Below are positions 13,001 through 27,555 of a stretch of DNA of 64,000 bases, piece after piece; within the stretch, counting starts at the first letter, position 1, and the number at the start of each line of letters is the position of its first letter. Both the position numbers and the translations under genes were made by a program. The DNA comes from Scylla paramamosain (taxonomy: Eukaryota > Arthropoda > Malacostraca > Decapoda > Portunidae). The stretch is from the NCBI RefSeq assembly GCF_035594125.1, contig NC_087163.1, positions 10,927,501-10,991,500 of the forward strand. Reading direction: 5' to 3'. The notes beneath the pieces are model-generated. The model was not told the DNA's origin, searched no databases, and was given only the letters and a program-made list of their open reading frames with translations.

Positions 13001-13333
13001 TGATCTTGCTAACTGCATGCCTCCTCTCCTCCCGCGGGCTCGCTGCACAAGACTTTCTTCTTTCTCTTACCCCTATTCTGTCCACCTCTCTAATGCAAGA
13101 GTTAACCAGTATTCTCAATCATTCATCCCTTTCTCTGGTAAACTCTGGAACTCCCTGCCTGCTTTTGTATTTTCACCTTCCTATGACTTGAATTCCTTAA
13201 AGAGGGAGGTTTCAAGCCACTTATTCATCAATTATTGACTACTGATTTGACCCTTTTATGGGACTGGCATTTCAGTGGGCATTTTTTTTTATTGGATTTT
13301 TGTTGCCCTTGGCCGGTGTCCTTCCTATATATA

Positions 13334-13342
<9 letters not shown>
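10071..13342 (+). mobile_element. Family A LINE, near full length, decayed
   Basis: Sense-strand copy with both ends. The 5' UTR begins at AGGAGGAGGCAGTAGACACC (about 10071), the same start seen in the antisense copy ending at 56548. The coding ATG is at 10312, and the 3' UTR carries GGACTGGCATTTCAGTGGGC and a poly(A) run at about 13331. A (GA)n array follows directly. Full structure: a 240-bp 5' UTR, one long endonuclease-RT frame and a short 3' UTR. No separate ORF1 is present. This pair of copies defines the family's length at about 3.3 kb. Confidence 0.85.
10312..13238 (+). pseudogene. Family A endonuclease-RT polyprotein, several breaks
   Basis: The start [16 protein letters not shown] matches the best copy residue for residue at its N-terminus. 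Domain order: endonuclease ([22 protein letters not shown] with N changed to S, then GSSDHN after a frameshift near 10970), linker ([11 protein letters not shown], 11149-11370), RT ([32 protein letters not shown] where P is changed to R), and box C AYAADT, where the YADD motif has become YAAD. The C-terminal part at 12492-13238 is one open block ending FKREVSSHLFINY-like. The changed GDFN, VPQG and YADD residues would inactivate the enzyme even without the frame breaks. Confidence 0.8.

Positions 13343-13343
<1 letters not shown>

Positions 13344-13388
<45 letters not shown>
13344..13388. repeat. (GA)n microsatellite
   Basis: GA array directly after the poly(A) tail of the LINE copy. Confidence 0.95.
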
Positions 13389-13392
<4 letters not shown>

Positions 13393-13507
13393 CCTCGTAA
13401 CATACGCACACTCATTCGATTGAATGAGGGTCAGGTATGAGTTAAGCGAAATGTAATATTCACTGAGATAGTAATAATGGTGGTGATGGGAAAGTATTGG
13501 CAGATAC

Positions 13508-13735
13508 CGCACAGAACACCTAACTTCATGGAAGCTGTTTTAGCAGGAGAAGAAAAGTGAAATAGATCATTTATGACGATCATTTATGAATAAAGGAAGT
13601 AAAACACGTGATAGGACACAGTTCTGTGGAACACGACTTAATAAGTGGCCGCCTACAACTGTAGCAATAGAACAGCTAGAAGGGAAGCCTGAGATTGAGA
13701 CCCAGAAATATGAATAGAAACCGTATTAAGTAAAG
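13508..13735 (-). mobile_element. Family A LINE fragment, degraded
   Basis: Antisense pieces of the RT C-terminus (AGAACACCTAACTTCATGGA) joined by deletion to the box B/C region (CTGTGGAACACGACTTAATA). Divergence from the reference copy is visibly higher than for other copies. Confidence 0.6.
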
Positions 13736-13859
13736 GAAAAGGTGAGACATTTACTATAGCTGTGTGTGGCGAAGGTCCACATGTGCTTCACATTATCCTT
13801 TGAATTTGTTATGGATAATATTCCTTATCTCGGTGGACAGGGCCACTGTGACATTTAGG

Positions 13860-13992
13860 ATTTCATAGCTTATCTTCCCCAAGTCTTCCCAGGTACCCAT
13901 TTATCGACCAACTCCGAAAGAAGGATGAACAACTGGGTGAACTGTGCGCCAACTGCCCTGCCCGGATTCGAATCAAGTACCACACATTTATA
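13860..13992 (-). repeat. Possible SINE fragment with tRNA B-box-like motif
   Basis: The minus strand holds GATTCGAATCCGGGCAGGGC, which fits a tRNA-type B box (GWTCRANNC). It is followed by a conserved-looking stretch read on the plus strand as CCCAGGTACCCATTTATCGA and GGATGAACAACTGGGTGAAC. No A box was found upstream, so this is a truncated copy if it is a SINE at all. Confidence 0.35.
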
Positions 13993-14104
13993 ACATTGAC
14001 AATAGCAGGAAGAACGGTGCAGTTCCTCAGGGTATTGTGTGCAACACACTTACTTTAAGAATTATCAGTCCTTGGCCATCAAAATCAAAATCTAGTAAAA
14101 GCAG

Positions 14105-14158
14105 TTCATAAGAACATAAGAAAATAAGAGATGTTGCAAGAAGCCATCAGTATGAAAC
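14105..14158 (-). mobile_element. CR1-like LINE 3' tail, solo fragment
   Basis: The plus strand reads CATAAGAACATAAGAAAATA then GATGTTGCAAGAAGCCATCA. Its reverse complement matches the last 55 bp of the CR1-like element ending at about 1992, including the TTATGTTC tail units. It is a heavily 5'-truncated copy of the same family in the opposite orientation. Confidence 0.75.
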
Positions 14159-14165
14159 ATACCTA

Positions 14166-14488
14166 CCTATTTCCAGCCACTACCCGCTCTACCACATCTC
14201 CCACCAGCATTAGAAAAACTTCAAGGAGTTCTAGTGCTGCATGTGCTCCCACATTGGGTGAGGCAATTAGCAGCAGAAGTATCAAAGCAGGAAGAGCTCA
14301 AGCAGTCAGAATGGCTAGTTCAAGCAGCAGCTGTGGTACAGCCTCAGATCTCACTCACGGAAGGGAGTGGTGGAAATGGCAGTGAGGATGATGTTGGCAC
14401 GATGAATCTCTGTGCTGTCATGGTGGAGATGCTGCTTCAGTACAGAGTGATTCAATGCCTCAGTAGGCTCACTACTACCTATCAATAA
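14166..14488 (+). other. Possible host exon or pseudogene fragment
   Basis: A 100-codon open stretch ends at a TAA near 14486 and is not recognised as transposon protein. It reads through QPLPALPHLPPALEKLQGVL, then VLHVLPHWVRQLAAEVSKQE, an Ala/Val-Gln-rich helix-like part, an acidic Gly/Ser linker (GSGGNGSEDDVG) and a final amphipathic part ending LSRLTTTYQ. Codon use and composition look protein-like. It is preceded by a pyrimidine-rich stretch ending TATTTCCAG (about 14172-14180), which could be a splice acceptor, and by an in-frame TGA a few codons earlier. It would be a last exon on the plus strand. Product unknown; it may equally be chance. Confidence 0.3.
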
Positions 14489-15003
<515 letters not shown>

Positions 15004-15133
15004 GTCTTTACATATACAATCTACATTTCATGCAAATTTATTTCCATCAGAGATCTATCTATATTTTCCTATGAATCATTAGAATTTGAGAAAAATCTGC
15101 CTGTCGGTCAAGTTGCCCATCGCACCCCCCCCC

Positions 15134-15136
<3 letters not shown>

Positions 15137-15224
<88 letters not shown>
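15137..15224. repeat. (CT)n microsatellite
   Basis: Second CT array of about 88 bp, preceded by a run of C and separated from the first by 136 bp. Confidence 0.97.
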
Positions 15225-15226
<2 letters not shown>

Positions 15227-15523
15227 GTGAATTTCTTTTAAAATTAATGTGATAGGCTTCCTTTTAGATATGGTATCCCCCTTAAACTATGATGTTATTT
15301 TTTTATTCTTAGGTTACGACTTTTTTCCACACCACCATTAAGGGAAAAATCAAGGCACGTTGGGAGCTTTCGTTGTTCGGGCAACAGCTCTTTAGGGGTT
15401 AAGTAATGATCCCCTATTGGCCTTTTCCTCCCAAAAATACTTATTTACTGAGTAAGTAAGCACTTTATGTCGGGTGTGGAGATGACGAGAGCGACCGGAA
15501 GAAGTAGCTTCCAGCCTCTGGAA

Positions 15524-15547
15524 GTGACCGTGAATTAACACGGTCAC
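15524..15547. repeat. 9-bp stem hairpin
   Basis: GTGACCGTG and CACGGTCAC are separated by AATTAA. A further partial copy of the arm (TGACCGTG) follows within 15 bp. Surroundings (15225-15660) carry no recognised gene. Confidence 0.6.
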
Positions 15548-15662
15548 TCTGACCGTGTAACCTCACTCACTCACCCATGAATACGTGATAACGCCTGAAG
15601 GAAACGTGTCGAGTATTGTGGTGTTTGCAAAAAAAAGCAATGCAAGTATTGTTGAGTATATT

Positions 15663-15830
<168 letters not shown>

Positions 15831-16516
15831 AGTACATCACCAGATCCCTATTCCGATTACTTACTGGTTGTCTGTCTAGGCCAACCAGTGTTGTATCCTC
15901 AGCCACCACTGCCACACTTGCTTTCTACTCCTTTTTCACTACATCCATCACCTCAAGCCGGCAACATGGCATCTCTCTTGAACTTCGGTTTCGTGGAAAG
16001 AATCAAGGATGGCATGAACACAACCAACGTGGACCAGACGAATGTAAACAACCATCATACGGGCACCCCTTTAAGGTACCAGGGATGGACATGATCCAGT
16101 TTGATACAGCTTTGAAGTACTAGACTAACAGGCATGAGGCACAAACATAAATTCAAGATGGCAGCAGAAAGAGGTGAGCAGTAGGTATCGAGGTCAAGGA
16201 GAGTAAGGCCTCCTAGACATCAAGCCCGTTTTCAGATGAGCGTGACATCCACTGATTCCTTAGCCAGCCCTCTTGTTGTTTTTGCCAAACTTATGGCTGA
16301 GGCTTTTATATGTTGGTGGTCAAAAGCTGCCCCTCATGATGAACAGCAGAAAAAAAAAGTAGCAGCATCAGTAACAGCAATTTTCTGTACCAGACGTCAT
16401 TATGAGTTTAGAAATCAAAGATTTATACCAGAATTAATGAAAAAAAAAATCTCTGATATAGCAACAGTTAAGATTTAACTGAAATTCCTATGAGGGAATG
16501 ACCAAGGTACAATAAG

Positions 16517-16517
<1 letters not shown>
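15831..16517. other. Unassigned, no clear gene
   Basis: A plus-strand frame near 15966-16094 starts MASLLNFGFVERIKDG and is open for about 40 codons. That start is reminiscent of some DNA-transposon proteins, but nothing downstream supports it. A second short frame (16236-16478) is unrecognised. Confidence 0.3.
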
Positions 16518-16603
<86 letters not shown>

Positions 16604-16620
16604 GGTGTTTACACCAGGTT
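16518..16620. repeat. (AT)n microsatellite ending in a 9-bp hairpin
   Basis: AT array to 16600, immediately followed by ACCTGGTGTTTACACCAGGT (16600-16619), a 9-bp stem with a 2-nt centre. Confidence 0.93.
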
Positions 16621-17569
16621 GCGACAACTTACACGTAACGAGTGAGGGGATTGGTCGGAGAAAACTGGCCAAAATGCCAAGAGGTGGGAGTAAAATAGTT
16701 TAATACTGAGAACAGAACAGGTTTTAGCCGGAACGCTTAGTCGGAAATAAATGCATTGCAGTGAATTTGAAGTAAATCTGGAGGAAGATCATGAAAAACA
16801 TACGAGAGAAAAATTCGTTAAATCTATAAAGTAAATTTGCAAGAGTGAAGTTGAGAGATAACTAAAGTATTTTAAATAAAACAGATTTCCTTAGAGGACT
16901 GGTATGTGTAGAATTTTTCTTGAAGTTACAGAAACGTGGCTAGCTATGTCAGGAAAAAAAAATTCAGAGGTTCATATGGAGAGTTACGCAATTTATATAT
17001 CATAAAGATGGCTAGGCAAGATGTACATGTCAGTATAGTGATAACAAGAGCATAATGATAAAGTCGATAAAATTTGAATTAAAAAAAGTAACACAAATAC
17101 TGGCGTTAGCATTAGTGTGTCAGCCACTGAGCACTATTGTAGAAACTGAGGGAGAAAATAAATAGGGCAGGTATGTAATCAGAAATGTAGTTACGGGATT
17201 TTGTCTTGGAAACATTGAATAAAGTTTGAAAACGGGAAATAAAAAAGCAGAGGACGTTCTGAATATAATTACAGCCAACTATTAAAATTCTAGTAATCGT
17301 GGAGTCATCTAAACGAAGTATCTCTTCAGTCGTAATTTTAGCAAATATATATTAAACACCTTTCCGAAACTATTTGCTTCTAAATGAAAAGAAGCTTTCA
17401 GAAGCTTCAATAAAAACAGTGTACCTAACTTTAAGGAGGGCGGATTTTGAAGAATTAAAAAAGATGCCTCGAGTAAATTAACTCGCATTCTGAAATCAGA
17501 GTGAGATGAGACCATTTGTTTCCTTCTCCGAAACTGTTTCTCTTTTCTTATCTTAGCCTGCATAAACTT
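16621..17569. other. Unassigned AT-rich DNA
   Basis: About 950 bp with no recognised repeat family, coding motif or RNA gene. Confidence 0.45.
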
Positions 17570-18005
17570 TCATTTCCCTCTTGCTGGAAATATACCTAAG
17601 TTCTCATAAATGGGTTTCCAAACTGATGACCTATAGTTTTCATATCTTATTATTGAGTCCACCCGCAACAGATAATTCTAAAACATTTACTCAAACTCTT
17701 ATATCTGATCGCTTACGATATGAATTCTGTAAATAATGGTACACTAGCGCCAGGTGTCCCAGCTCTTTTTAATGAGTCTTGGCCATCCTTTTCCACAGTT
17801 TTCAATGAATCGTTTGATGTTACATTAGACATATCAAAAGCTTAGAGCTGAATCTCGTATAAAACCTCAATATTCAATCTTCCCTCAAACGGTCTCTTTA
17901 CACTTTCACTTATTTTCCTTTCTGGTCGTTTTTTAGTTACAGTAGTCGAGACCCAGTTTTCTTCTTATCCTATTAACATGGTGTTCCAAAGACCTCGATT
18001 TCTTT
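17570..18005 (+). mobile_element. Family A LINE, ancient RT fragment
   Basis: The RT core can be followed codon by codon despite heavy decay: TTCCCTCTTGCTGGAAATAT (FPSCWK equivalent), ATCTGATCGCTTACGATATG (LSDRQYGF equivalent), GACATATCAAAAGCTTAGAG (DISKAF equivalent) and a HGVPK remnant of box B near 17981. It is far more diverged than the other copies, so the family has a long history at this locus. Confidence 0.55.
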
Positions 18006-18330
18006 CTCTTTTTTTTCATTTCAGTAATATCTGCTAAAGCTCTTGTCCTAACCCTTCTTGAGATATGACGGCGGTTAGAGGAGCAAGACTCGTGCAGTGC
18101 AAAAAAAGTAAGTGCGAGAAAGAGTCGAAGTGGCGACACCGAGATCCTGTCGGAAAGGTTTACCTTCAGTTTGCCGTCTGAGCGAAAGGATCCAGAGCAG
18201 AAAAAAAGAGGAGGACGCTAAGTAGGAGGACGTTTTGAGTTAGGTAAGGAGCGGTCCCTTTTTGACTTGACTAGAAGTATAGTATGTACTGCCACCTGCC
18301 TTGTTATGTTTATCTTGATGCTGGTTATAA
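18006..18330. other. Unassigned
   Basis: About 325 bp between two LINE fragments. A short minus-strand basic frame at 17933-18139 is unrecognised. Confidence 0.35.
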
Positions 18331-19540
18331 ATCTAGAGTAATTTTACTTGACTTTAGCTCTGCATTTGATCGTGCTAACCACAAGGCCCTCCTGTCTAAA
18401 GTCAGATCTCTTGGCATTGGTGGCCGCTTCCATTAAATTATTTCAGAGTTCCTAACCAATAGAAAGCAGCGTGTGACTGTTGATGGCTGTTTCAGTTCCT
18501 TTAGTCCAGTTATATCCGATGTTCCGCAAGGAAGCGTCCTGGGATGCTTTATACATTTGACATGTGGTGTGCGATTGAGTCTGATATGGTTGCTTATGCT
18601 GATGACACCACTTTATATGCGGTAATTCCTTCCCCTCAGGATGGACAGAGAATCACTAATGTTCTCACTCATGATGTCATAAGGATTATGTCTTGGTGTA
18701 ATCGGTGGGGTATGAAACTAAACCCGAGTAAGTCCCACAGTGTGGTTATTAGTCGATCAAGGACGCCTTTTCCTCCTCACCCTGATATTGTTGTCAATGG
18801 AGTGCTAATTCCAAATTGTTCCTCACTGAAGTTGCTTGGAGTCACCCTTGATCCCAAACTCACTTTTGAGTTGCACTCGCGTTCACTTGCGTCGTCAATC
18901 TCACGAAAATTTGGTTTATTGCGTAAGTGCAGTCGGATATATTCCTCTGGTGATATTGTCAAAAGCTGCTCTTTCATACTGCCTCATTTTGAGTACTGTC
19001 ATTCTGTTTGGATTTCTGCAGCTGAGTTTAACTTAAAACTTTTAGATAGAGCACTCAACCAGATTAAACTTCTTCTCCCTAATCTTGAGATTAAACTTCG
19101 GCATCGTTGTTTGGTGGGGTTACTGTCTTATTTCTTCAAAATTAGGTCTAATATCAACCACCCGTTGCACCGTCATTTGCCCGTTCCCTTAGAATAGGCA
19201 CGTGCTCCAAGACACTCCTTGAGCCTGAACGACCATGCCTTGTCTGTGAATCGATGTAATACATCACAATTTTCCCGGTGTTTCATCCCAGCGTCCGTCA
19301 GACTTTGGAATACACTTCCCACCGAGATTGTCAATGCTAATAATTGTGAAACTTTAAAAAAAAATTGTGAATACCTTTCTTCTCTCTTAGCACTCTACCT
19401 ACTAGATCTTTCCAAATCTTTCTATTCTATGCTTTCTTCCTGTTACTAAACCTTCAGTTATCAGTGAGGTGCCACCCACTGGGCCTTCGGGCTTATGCAT
19501 TCGTGCTTTCCAGTGGGTCGCCTTCGTTGATTCATATAAT
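18331..19540 (+). mobile_element. LINE family C, RT and 3' end, 5'-truncated
   Basis: A different non-LTR element from family A. It starts inside RT box A (VILLDFSSAFDRANHKALLS) and continues through ISDVPQGSVLG, VAYADDTTLYAV, the thumb (LLGVTLDPKLTF) and a C-terminal part (FSRCFIPASVRLWNTLP). The 3' UTR contains GGGCCTTCGGGCTTATGCAT, and the element ends in ATAATAATG and (TAA)n. The trinucleotide tail rather than poly(A) separates it from family A. Confidence 0.75.
18334..19449 (+). pseudogene. LINE family C reverse transcriptase, partial
   Basis: Copying enzyme of the element above. Box A to box B are in one frame with a stop after GGRFH (about 18436). A frameshift lies near 18545, inside the segment after VPQGSVLG. 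From 18574 to 19197 there is one clean 200-codon stretch holding YADD and the thumb, and a short stop separates it from 19219-19449. Catalytic aspartates are intact (DFSSAF; YADD). Upstream endonuclease is absent through 5' truncation, which is the usual outcome of incomplete target-primed reverse transcription. Confidence 0.7.
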
Positions 19541-19544
19541 AATG

Positions 19545-19600
<56 letters not shown>
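19537..19600. repeat. (TAA)n tail of LINE family C
   Basis: AAT/TAA array at the exact 3' end of the LINE, so probably its templated tail, later expanded. Confidence 0.85.
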
Positions 19601-19601
<1 letters not shown>

Positions 19602-19604
19602 TTG

Positions 19605-19787
19605 ACTGCCAACAAACAATTTTTTTTCTGAATCTGGAGTTGCATTTGCTACTGCAATAGATACATTGGCTTTCTGTTCCTTTATTTTGCTTGATGTTTC
19701 TGCAGTCAAGTCCTCTAAAGCACCCTTTGAATCATAGGTTAATAGTGAACGCGTCGCATCTTTCTTATTTTCTTGTGTCATTTTCAT
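19605..19787 (-). other. Short open frame of unknown nature
   Basis: On the minus strand 19787-19605 is open for about 61 codons from an ATG (MKMTQENKKDATRSLLTYDS at the start), charged and Ala/Ser-rich, before running into the TAA array. No motif is recognised. It could be a fragment of a host or transposon protein, or chance. Confidence 0.2.
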
Positions 19788-19847
19788 AATAATTATTACT
19801 CGTCTGAACCTAATCTACTTTAACCTAACTCATTCTAACTCTGTGGT

Positions 19848-19960
19848 CTCATCGCACAAGACGTTCTATTCACTCTCATCCTTATTTTGCCCATCTTGCA
19901 AATGCAAAAGTAGACTTCCCTTTCGTACCTATCATTGGGAAACTGAAACTATCTTCTGAT
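19848..19960 (+). mobile_element. Family A LINE fragment, degraded C-terminus
   Basis: GCACAAGACGTTCTATTCAC and CCTTATTTTGCCCATCTTGC correspond to the [17 protein letters not shown] segment of family A, followed by an IGKL remnant of the FSGKLWNS segment. Confidence 0.5.
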
Positions 19961-20214
19961 CCATGTTTTCTCCCCCCTTACGAGGCACGATAAGAGCCTG
20001 CCCACCTCCCACCCAATTTAGTTTAAAAATTCCAAGACCCTACTGTTTCCTTCTCCAATTAAATTTCCTTACTTCACTTTTGTTCCCTCATGCTAAGTCA
20101 TATTATATATATAGTAGAAGAACTGATCTTGCCTATATAGTAATTGACACTGATTCCATCCAGTCCTTGTAGTTTGCTCTTTTTTTTTTCTTCTTCTTCT
20201 TTTTTAAAATGATA

Positions 20215-20760
20215 ATCGGCTTGTGGAGCGACACTAGTGAAGAGTGTGGCGAGCGGGTGGCGGCTTCTTAGCACCGCCCGGCTACGTCCTTTCTCCTGTA
20301 ACCCCTCCCCTAGCGGCAGAGTGAGAGAGCGTCCCCCATCTTGTTCCCATGCTCAGTCAGGTTTCTGTTCGCATGCATGACAGATGTAATGTTGCTGGGG
20401 ACGGAGTACTGGCATAGAGTTGGGATATTTATTAGAGGGCGCTTATCAGTTAGTATTGTATATGAGTTAGCAGCACCAGACCCCTGGTGATTAAGTGAAA
20501 AGAAACACCAGTTATGGGGTTTACTGAGTGTTGTGCCAATTACACTCATAGTGACAGAGTCCCCTTACTCATCCTTGTCTGTTGTGTTGTATTTAGTTTA
20601 TTGCCACTTATGACATCAAATGCTACTGGGATTCAAACTTTTGTTGGGACCTTTGAACCCAAAGAATATAGAGGTTCTCTGTTGTGCAGTAGTTGTTTAC
20701 TTCCTCTTTCCCTGGGCTTTACCATGTCTGGGTGATACTGGTCTGTCATCCGGGAGGCTA
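20215..20760 (+). repeat. Gmr1-type leader/LTR-like copy 1
   Basis: Diverged but colinear with 29100-29325 and 31790-32180. Shared blocks include GCAGAGTGAGA, TCGTTCCCACGCT-like, a block around GATGGAGCGCTGGCAT, TATTTAGAGGGC and GACTGAGTGCTGCGCCA. It has no coding sequence and is interpreted as a solo 5' region of the Gypsy family whose pol remnant lies at 29332-30463. Confidence 0.5.

Positions 20761-21851
<1,091 letters not shown>

Positions 21852-21933
<82 letters not shown>
21852..21933. repeat. (AT)n microsatellite
   Basis: AT array at the exact 5' truncation point of the next family A copy. Confidence 0.97.
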
Positions 21934-24380
<2,447 letters not shown>

Positions 24381-24395
24381 TTATTTATTTTATCA

Positions 24396-25382
24396 TCTTT
24401 TTATGTAGGAACGGCACTGGCCAAGGGCAACAAAACTGTAATAAAAAAAAAAGGCCCACTGAGGTGCCAGTCCCCGAACAGAGTCAAAAGCAGAAGTCAA
24501 ATATTACAGGATAATTATCTTCAAACCTCTCTCTTTAAAGAGCTTAAGTCATAAAAAAAAGGAAGAAATACAGAAGCTGGAAGGGAATTCTAGGTTTTAC
24601 CAAAGAAAGAGATGAACGATTGACAATACTGGTCAACTCTTACATTGGAGAGGTGGAGAGAATATAAAATGAAGAAAGTCTTCTGCAGTGAGGCCACAGG
24701 AGGAGGGGAGGCATGCAGTTAGCAAGTTCAGAAGAGCAGTTAGCATGAAAATAGCTGTAGAAGTTAGCAAGAGATGCAATATGGCGGCGAAGAGAAAAAG
24801 GCTGGAGACAGTCAATTAGAGGAGAGGAGTTGATTAGACGAAAAACTTTTGATTCCACCCTGTCTAGGAGAACGATATGAGTGGAAACCCCCCCCCCATT
24901 ATGTGAAACATACTATACATGGACAGATAATGCTCCTGTACAGAGTTAGTAGCTGGAAGGTGAGAAAAACTGGCGGAGACGCCTCAAAACACCTAATTTC
25001 ATAGAAGCTGTTTTAGCTAGAGATGAGATGTGAAGTTTACAGTTTAGATTATAAGTAAAGGGTAGACCGTTGTAGAAGAGCGGGACAGCTGAGTGACATT
25101 GAAGAAGAGGGGATCGTTGTCTGGAAGGTTGTGTTGAGTTGATAGAAAGAGGAATTGAGTTAGTGAGGCACCGAACAATACTAAGTTTAGTAAGTATATC
25201 TAGTTTTGTGTGAAGTTGTCTTTAGAGGGTAGGCTATGACTGTCCCCTTGTGTTGTGAAACACAATAGGAAACGTTGTGAGGTCATAGTTGGGTTATTGA
25301 TGAGCTCACACCATCCCCTGATCCAGTGTTTGAAACTTCAATAGAAGTAATTTTCGTTTTGGCAAGTGTATATTGCCTCCTC
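24396..25382 (-). mobile_element. Family A LINE, internally deleted derivative with both ends
   Basis: From the left it has the family A 3' UTR (GGCACTGGCCAAGGGCAACA) and C-terminal coding part to about 25195. It then jumps directly to the family's 5' UTR (TTGTCTTTAGAGGG, CCCCTTGTGTTGTGA, ending TATTGCCTCCTCC at 25382). Nearly all of the endonuclease and RT is missing while both termini remain. The C-terminal coding part is itself broken. It may be a deletion derivative or a recombination product of two copies. Confidence 0.65.
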
Positions 25383-25383
25383 C

Positions 25384-25600
25384 AACTGGAGGTTCCCCTA
25401 TATTTAGCCCGTTCCTAAAAAGGGTGAACATTCTAATGACTCACACAACCGCCCCATTGTTTTAATTTCCTGCCCCTCTAAAGTTTTTTAATCTATTGTC
25501 AACATGAAAATTCTTAAACATCTATCATTTTACAATCTTCTATCCGATCGTCAATATGGGTTCCGTCGAGGCCGCTCTATTGGGATCTGGCTTTTCTGTG
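25384..25600 (+). mobile_element. Family A LINE, RT fragment
   Basis: Sense fragment from the [14 protein letters not shown] segment (CCCGTTCCTAAAAAGGGTGA) to CGTCGAGGCCGCTCTATTGG (RRGRSIG). Short stops throughout. It abuts the 5' end of the previous copy on one side and an antisense copy on the other. Confidence 0.65.
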
Positions 25601-25602
25601 AG

Positions 25603-27555
25603 GCAGGCATTCTCTAGCTTCCCTGCGTAAACTGTTTACTTCCTGAAGGGTTGGACGTCTACGAAAAGACGTTGAAAACTGCAGGGTGATATCATCAGCG
25701 TAGGAGTAGATAGGACAAGAAGTCTGGTTTAGAAGATCATTGATGAATATAGGAAGAGAGTGGTTGACAGGACAGAATCCCGAGGAACACCACTGTTAAT
25801 AGATTTAGGAGAAGAAGAGTGACCGTCTACCACAGCAGCAATAGAACGGTCAGAAAGGAAACTTGAGATAAAGTTAGAGAAAGAAGAATAGAAACCGTAG
25901 GAGAATACTTTGGAAATCAAAGGTTGTGCCAGACTCTATCAAAAGCTTTTGATATGTCTAAGGCAACAGCAAAAGTTTCACTAAAATCTCTAAAAGAGGA
26001 TGACCAAGACTTAGTAAGAAAAGGCAAAAGATCACCAGTAGAGTGGCCTTGATGGAACCCATACTGGCGATTAGACAGAAGGTTGTGAAGTGATGGATGT
26101 TCAGGATAGATACAAAAACTTTCGATAAGCAGGAAATTAAAGCAATAAGACGGTAGTTTGAGGGATTAGAACGGTCACCGTCTTTTAGGAACATACTGAA
26201 CGTAGGCAAATTCTAACAAGAAGAAATAGGTGAGAACAGAGTTGAAAGAGTTTGATTAGGCAAGGTGCAAGCATAGAGGCAGCATCAGGTCCATTAGCCT
26301 TACGAGGTTTAGCCTACCGAGGGTATGGGAAACATCACTGTGAAAAAGTATGAAGTAGTCAGAGGGTGGAGGAGAGGGAGGAACAACCCCTGAATCATCC
26401 AAGGTAGACTTTTTAGCAAAGGTTTGAGCGAAGAGTTCAGCTTTAGGAATAGATGTGATAACAGTTGTGCCATCTGGTTAAAATAAAGGAGGGAAGGAAG
26501 AAGAAGCAAAATTATTTGACATATTTTTAGCTAGATGCCAGAAGTCTCTTCTAGACAGGGTGGAATCAAAAGTTTTTCGTCTCATCAACTCCTCTCCTCT
26601 AACTGATTGTCTTCAGCCTCTCTGTCATCGCCGCAATGTTGCATCTCTAGCTGTCTTCTACCGCTTTTTTCATGCTGACTGTTCTCCTGATCTTGCTAAC
26701 TGCATGTCTCCCCTTCTCCCACGGCCTCGCTACACAAGACTTTCTCCTTTCTTTCTGTCCACCTCTTTTATGCAAGTTAACCAGTATTCTCAATCATTCA
26801 TTCCTTTCTCTGGTAAACTCTGGAACTCCCTATGCGCTTCTATATTTCCACCTTCCTATGACTTGAATTCCTTGAAGAGGGAGGTTTCAAGACACTTATC
26901 CTTCAATTTTTTACTATCACTTTGGCCCCTTTTCTGGGACTGGTATTTCATTGGGCTTTTTTTTTTTTTATTGGATTTTTGTTGCCTTTGGCCAGTGTCC
27001 CTTCTACATAAAAAAAAAAGTCACAAGGGGAGGTAGATCTTGAAAGATTTTGACGCTTTCTATTAATGAAGGAGTATTTGGCTTGCTATGGTTCCGGGCA
27101 GAAATATAAAGAACATGAGATTCCGGTGATGGAAGGCGCAAGTACCTTTTGAGAGCCAACTCTCTATCATGCATAGCATGAGAATAGGCTGTGTTAAACG
27201 AAGGTTTGGAAGGCTTAGGTCGAGAAAAATAGTGAGGAATGTACGCCTACATGTCAGACACTATCACCTCTGTCATGCACTTAACACACAGAGACGGGTC
27301 TCTGACACTGATGCAGTAGTCATTCCAAGGAAAATCTGCAAAATACCTCGTCAGGTCCCCCCTGACTAGCAGAGGCAAAACACTAGAGGCACCTCGGCTT
27401 AAGAGGTTCCTGAGGAGGGATTGGAGCAATAGGACAAGATACAGATATGAGATTATGATCAGAGGAACCTAACGGATAAGATAGAGTAACAGCATATGTA
27501 GAAGGATCAGAGGTTAGGAAAAGGTCAAGAATGTTGGGCAAATCTCCAAAACGTC
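25603..27555 (-). mobile_element. Family A LINE, antisense, interrupted at 26547-27017
   Basis: Antisense copy from the box C region through RT to the endonuclease/linker (ends near TTGGGCAAATCTCC, 27541). It lacks a 3' UTR at its left edge. The sequence is continuous across 26546 and 27018 once the inserted sense fragment and one copy of AAGTC are removed: the left half ends at ...CCAGAAGTC and the right half resumes at ACAAGGGGAGGTAGATC. Box B reads SGVPRDSVLS instead of GVPQGS. Stops are frequent. Confidence 0.75.
26547..27017 (+). mobile_element. Family A LINE, 5'-truncated insertion with AAGTC TSD
   Basis: Sense copy holding only the C-terminal coding part ([26 protein letters not shown]) and the 3' UTR with poly(A). 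It is flanked by AAGTC at 26542-26546 and 27018-27022, which the interrupted host copy carries once. This is the textbook outcome of target-primed reverse transcription into a sister element. Confidence 0.8.
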
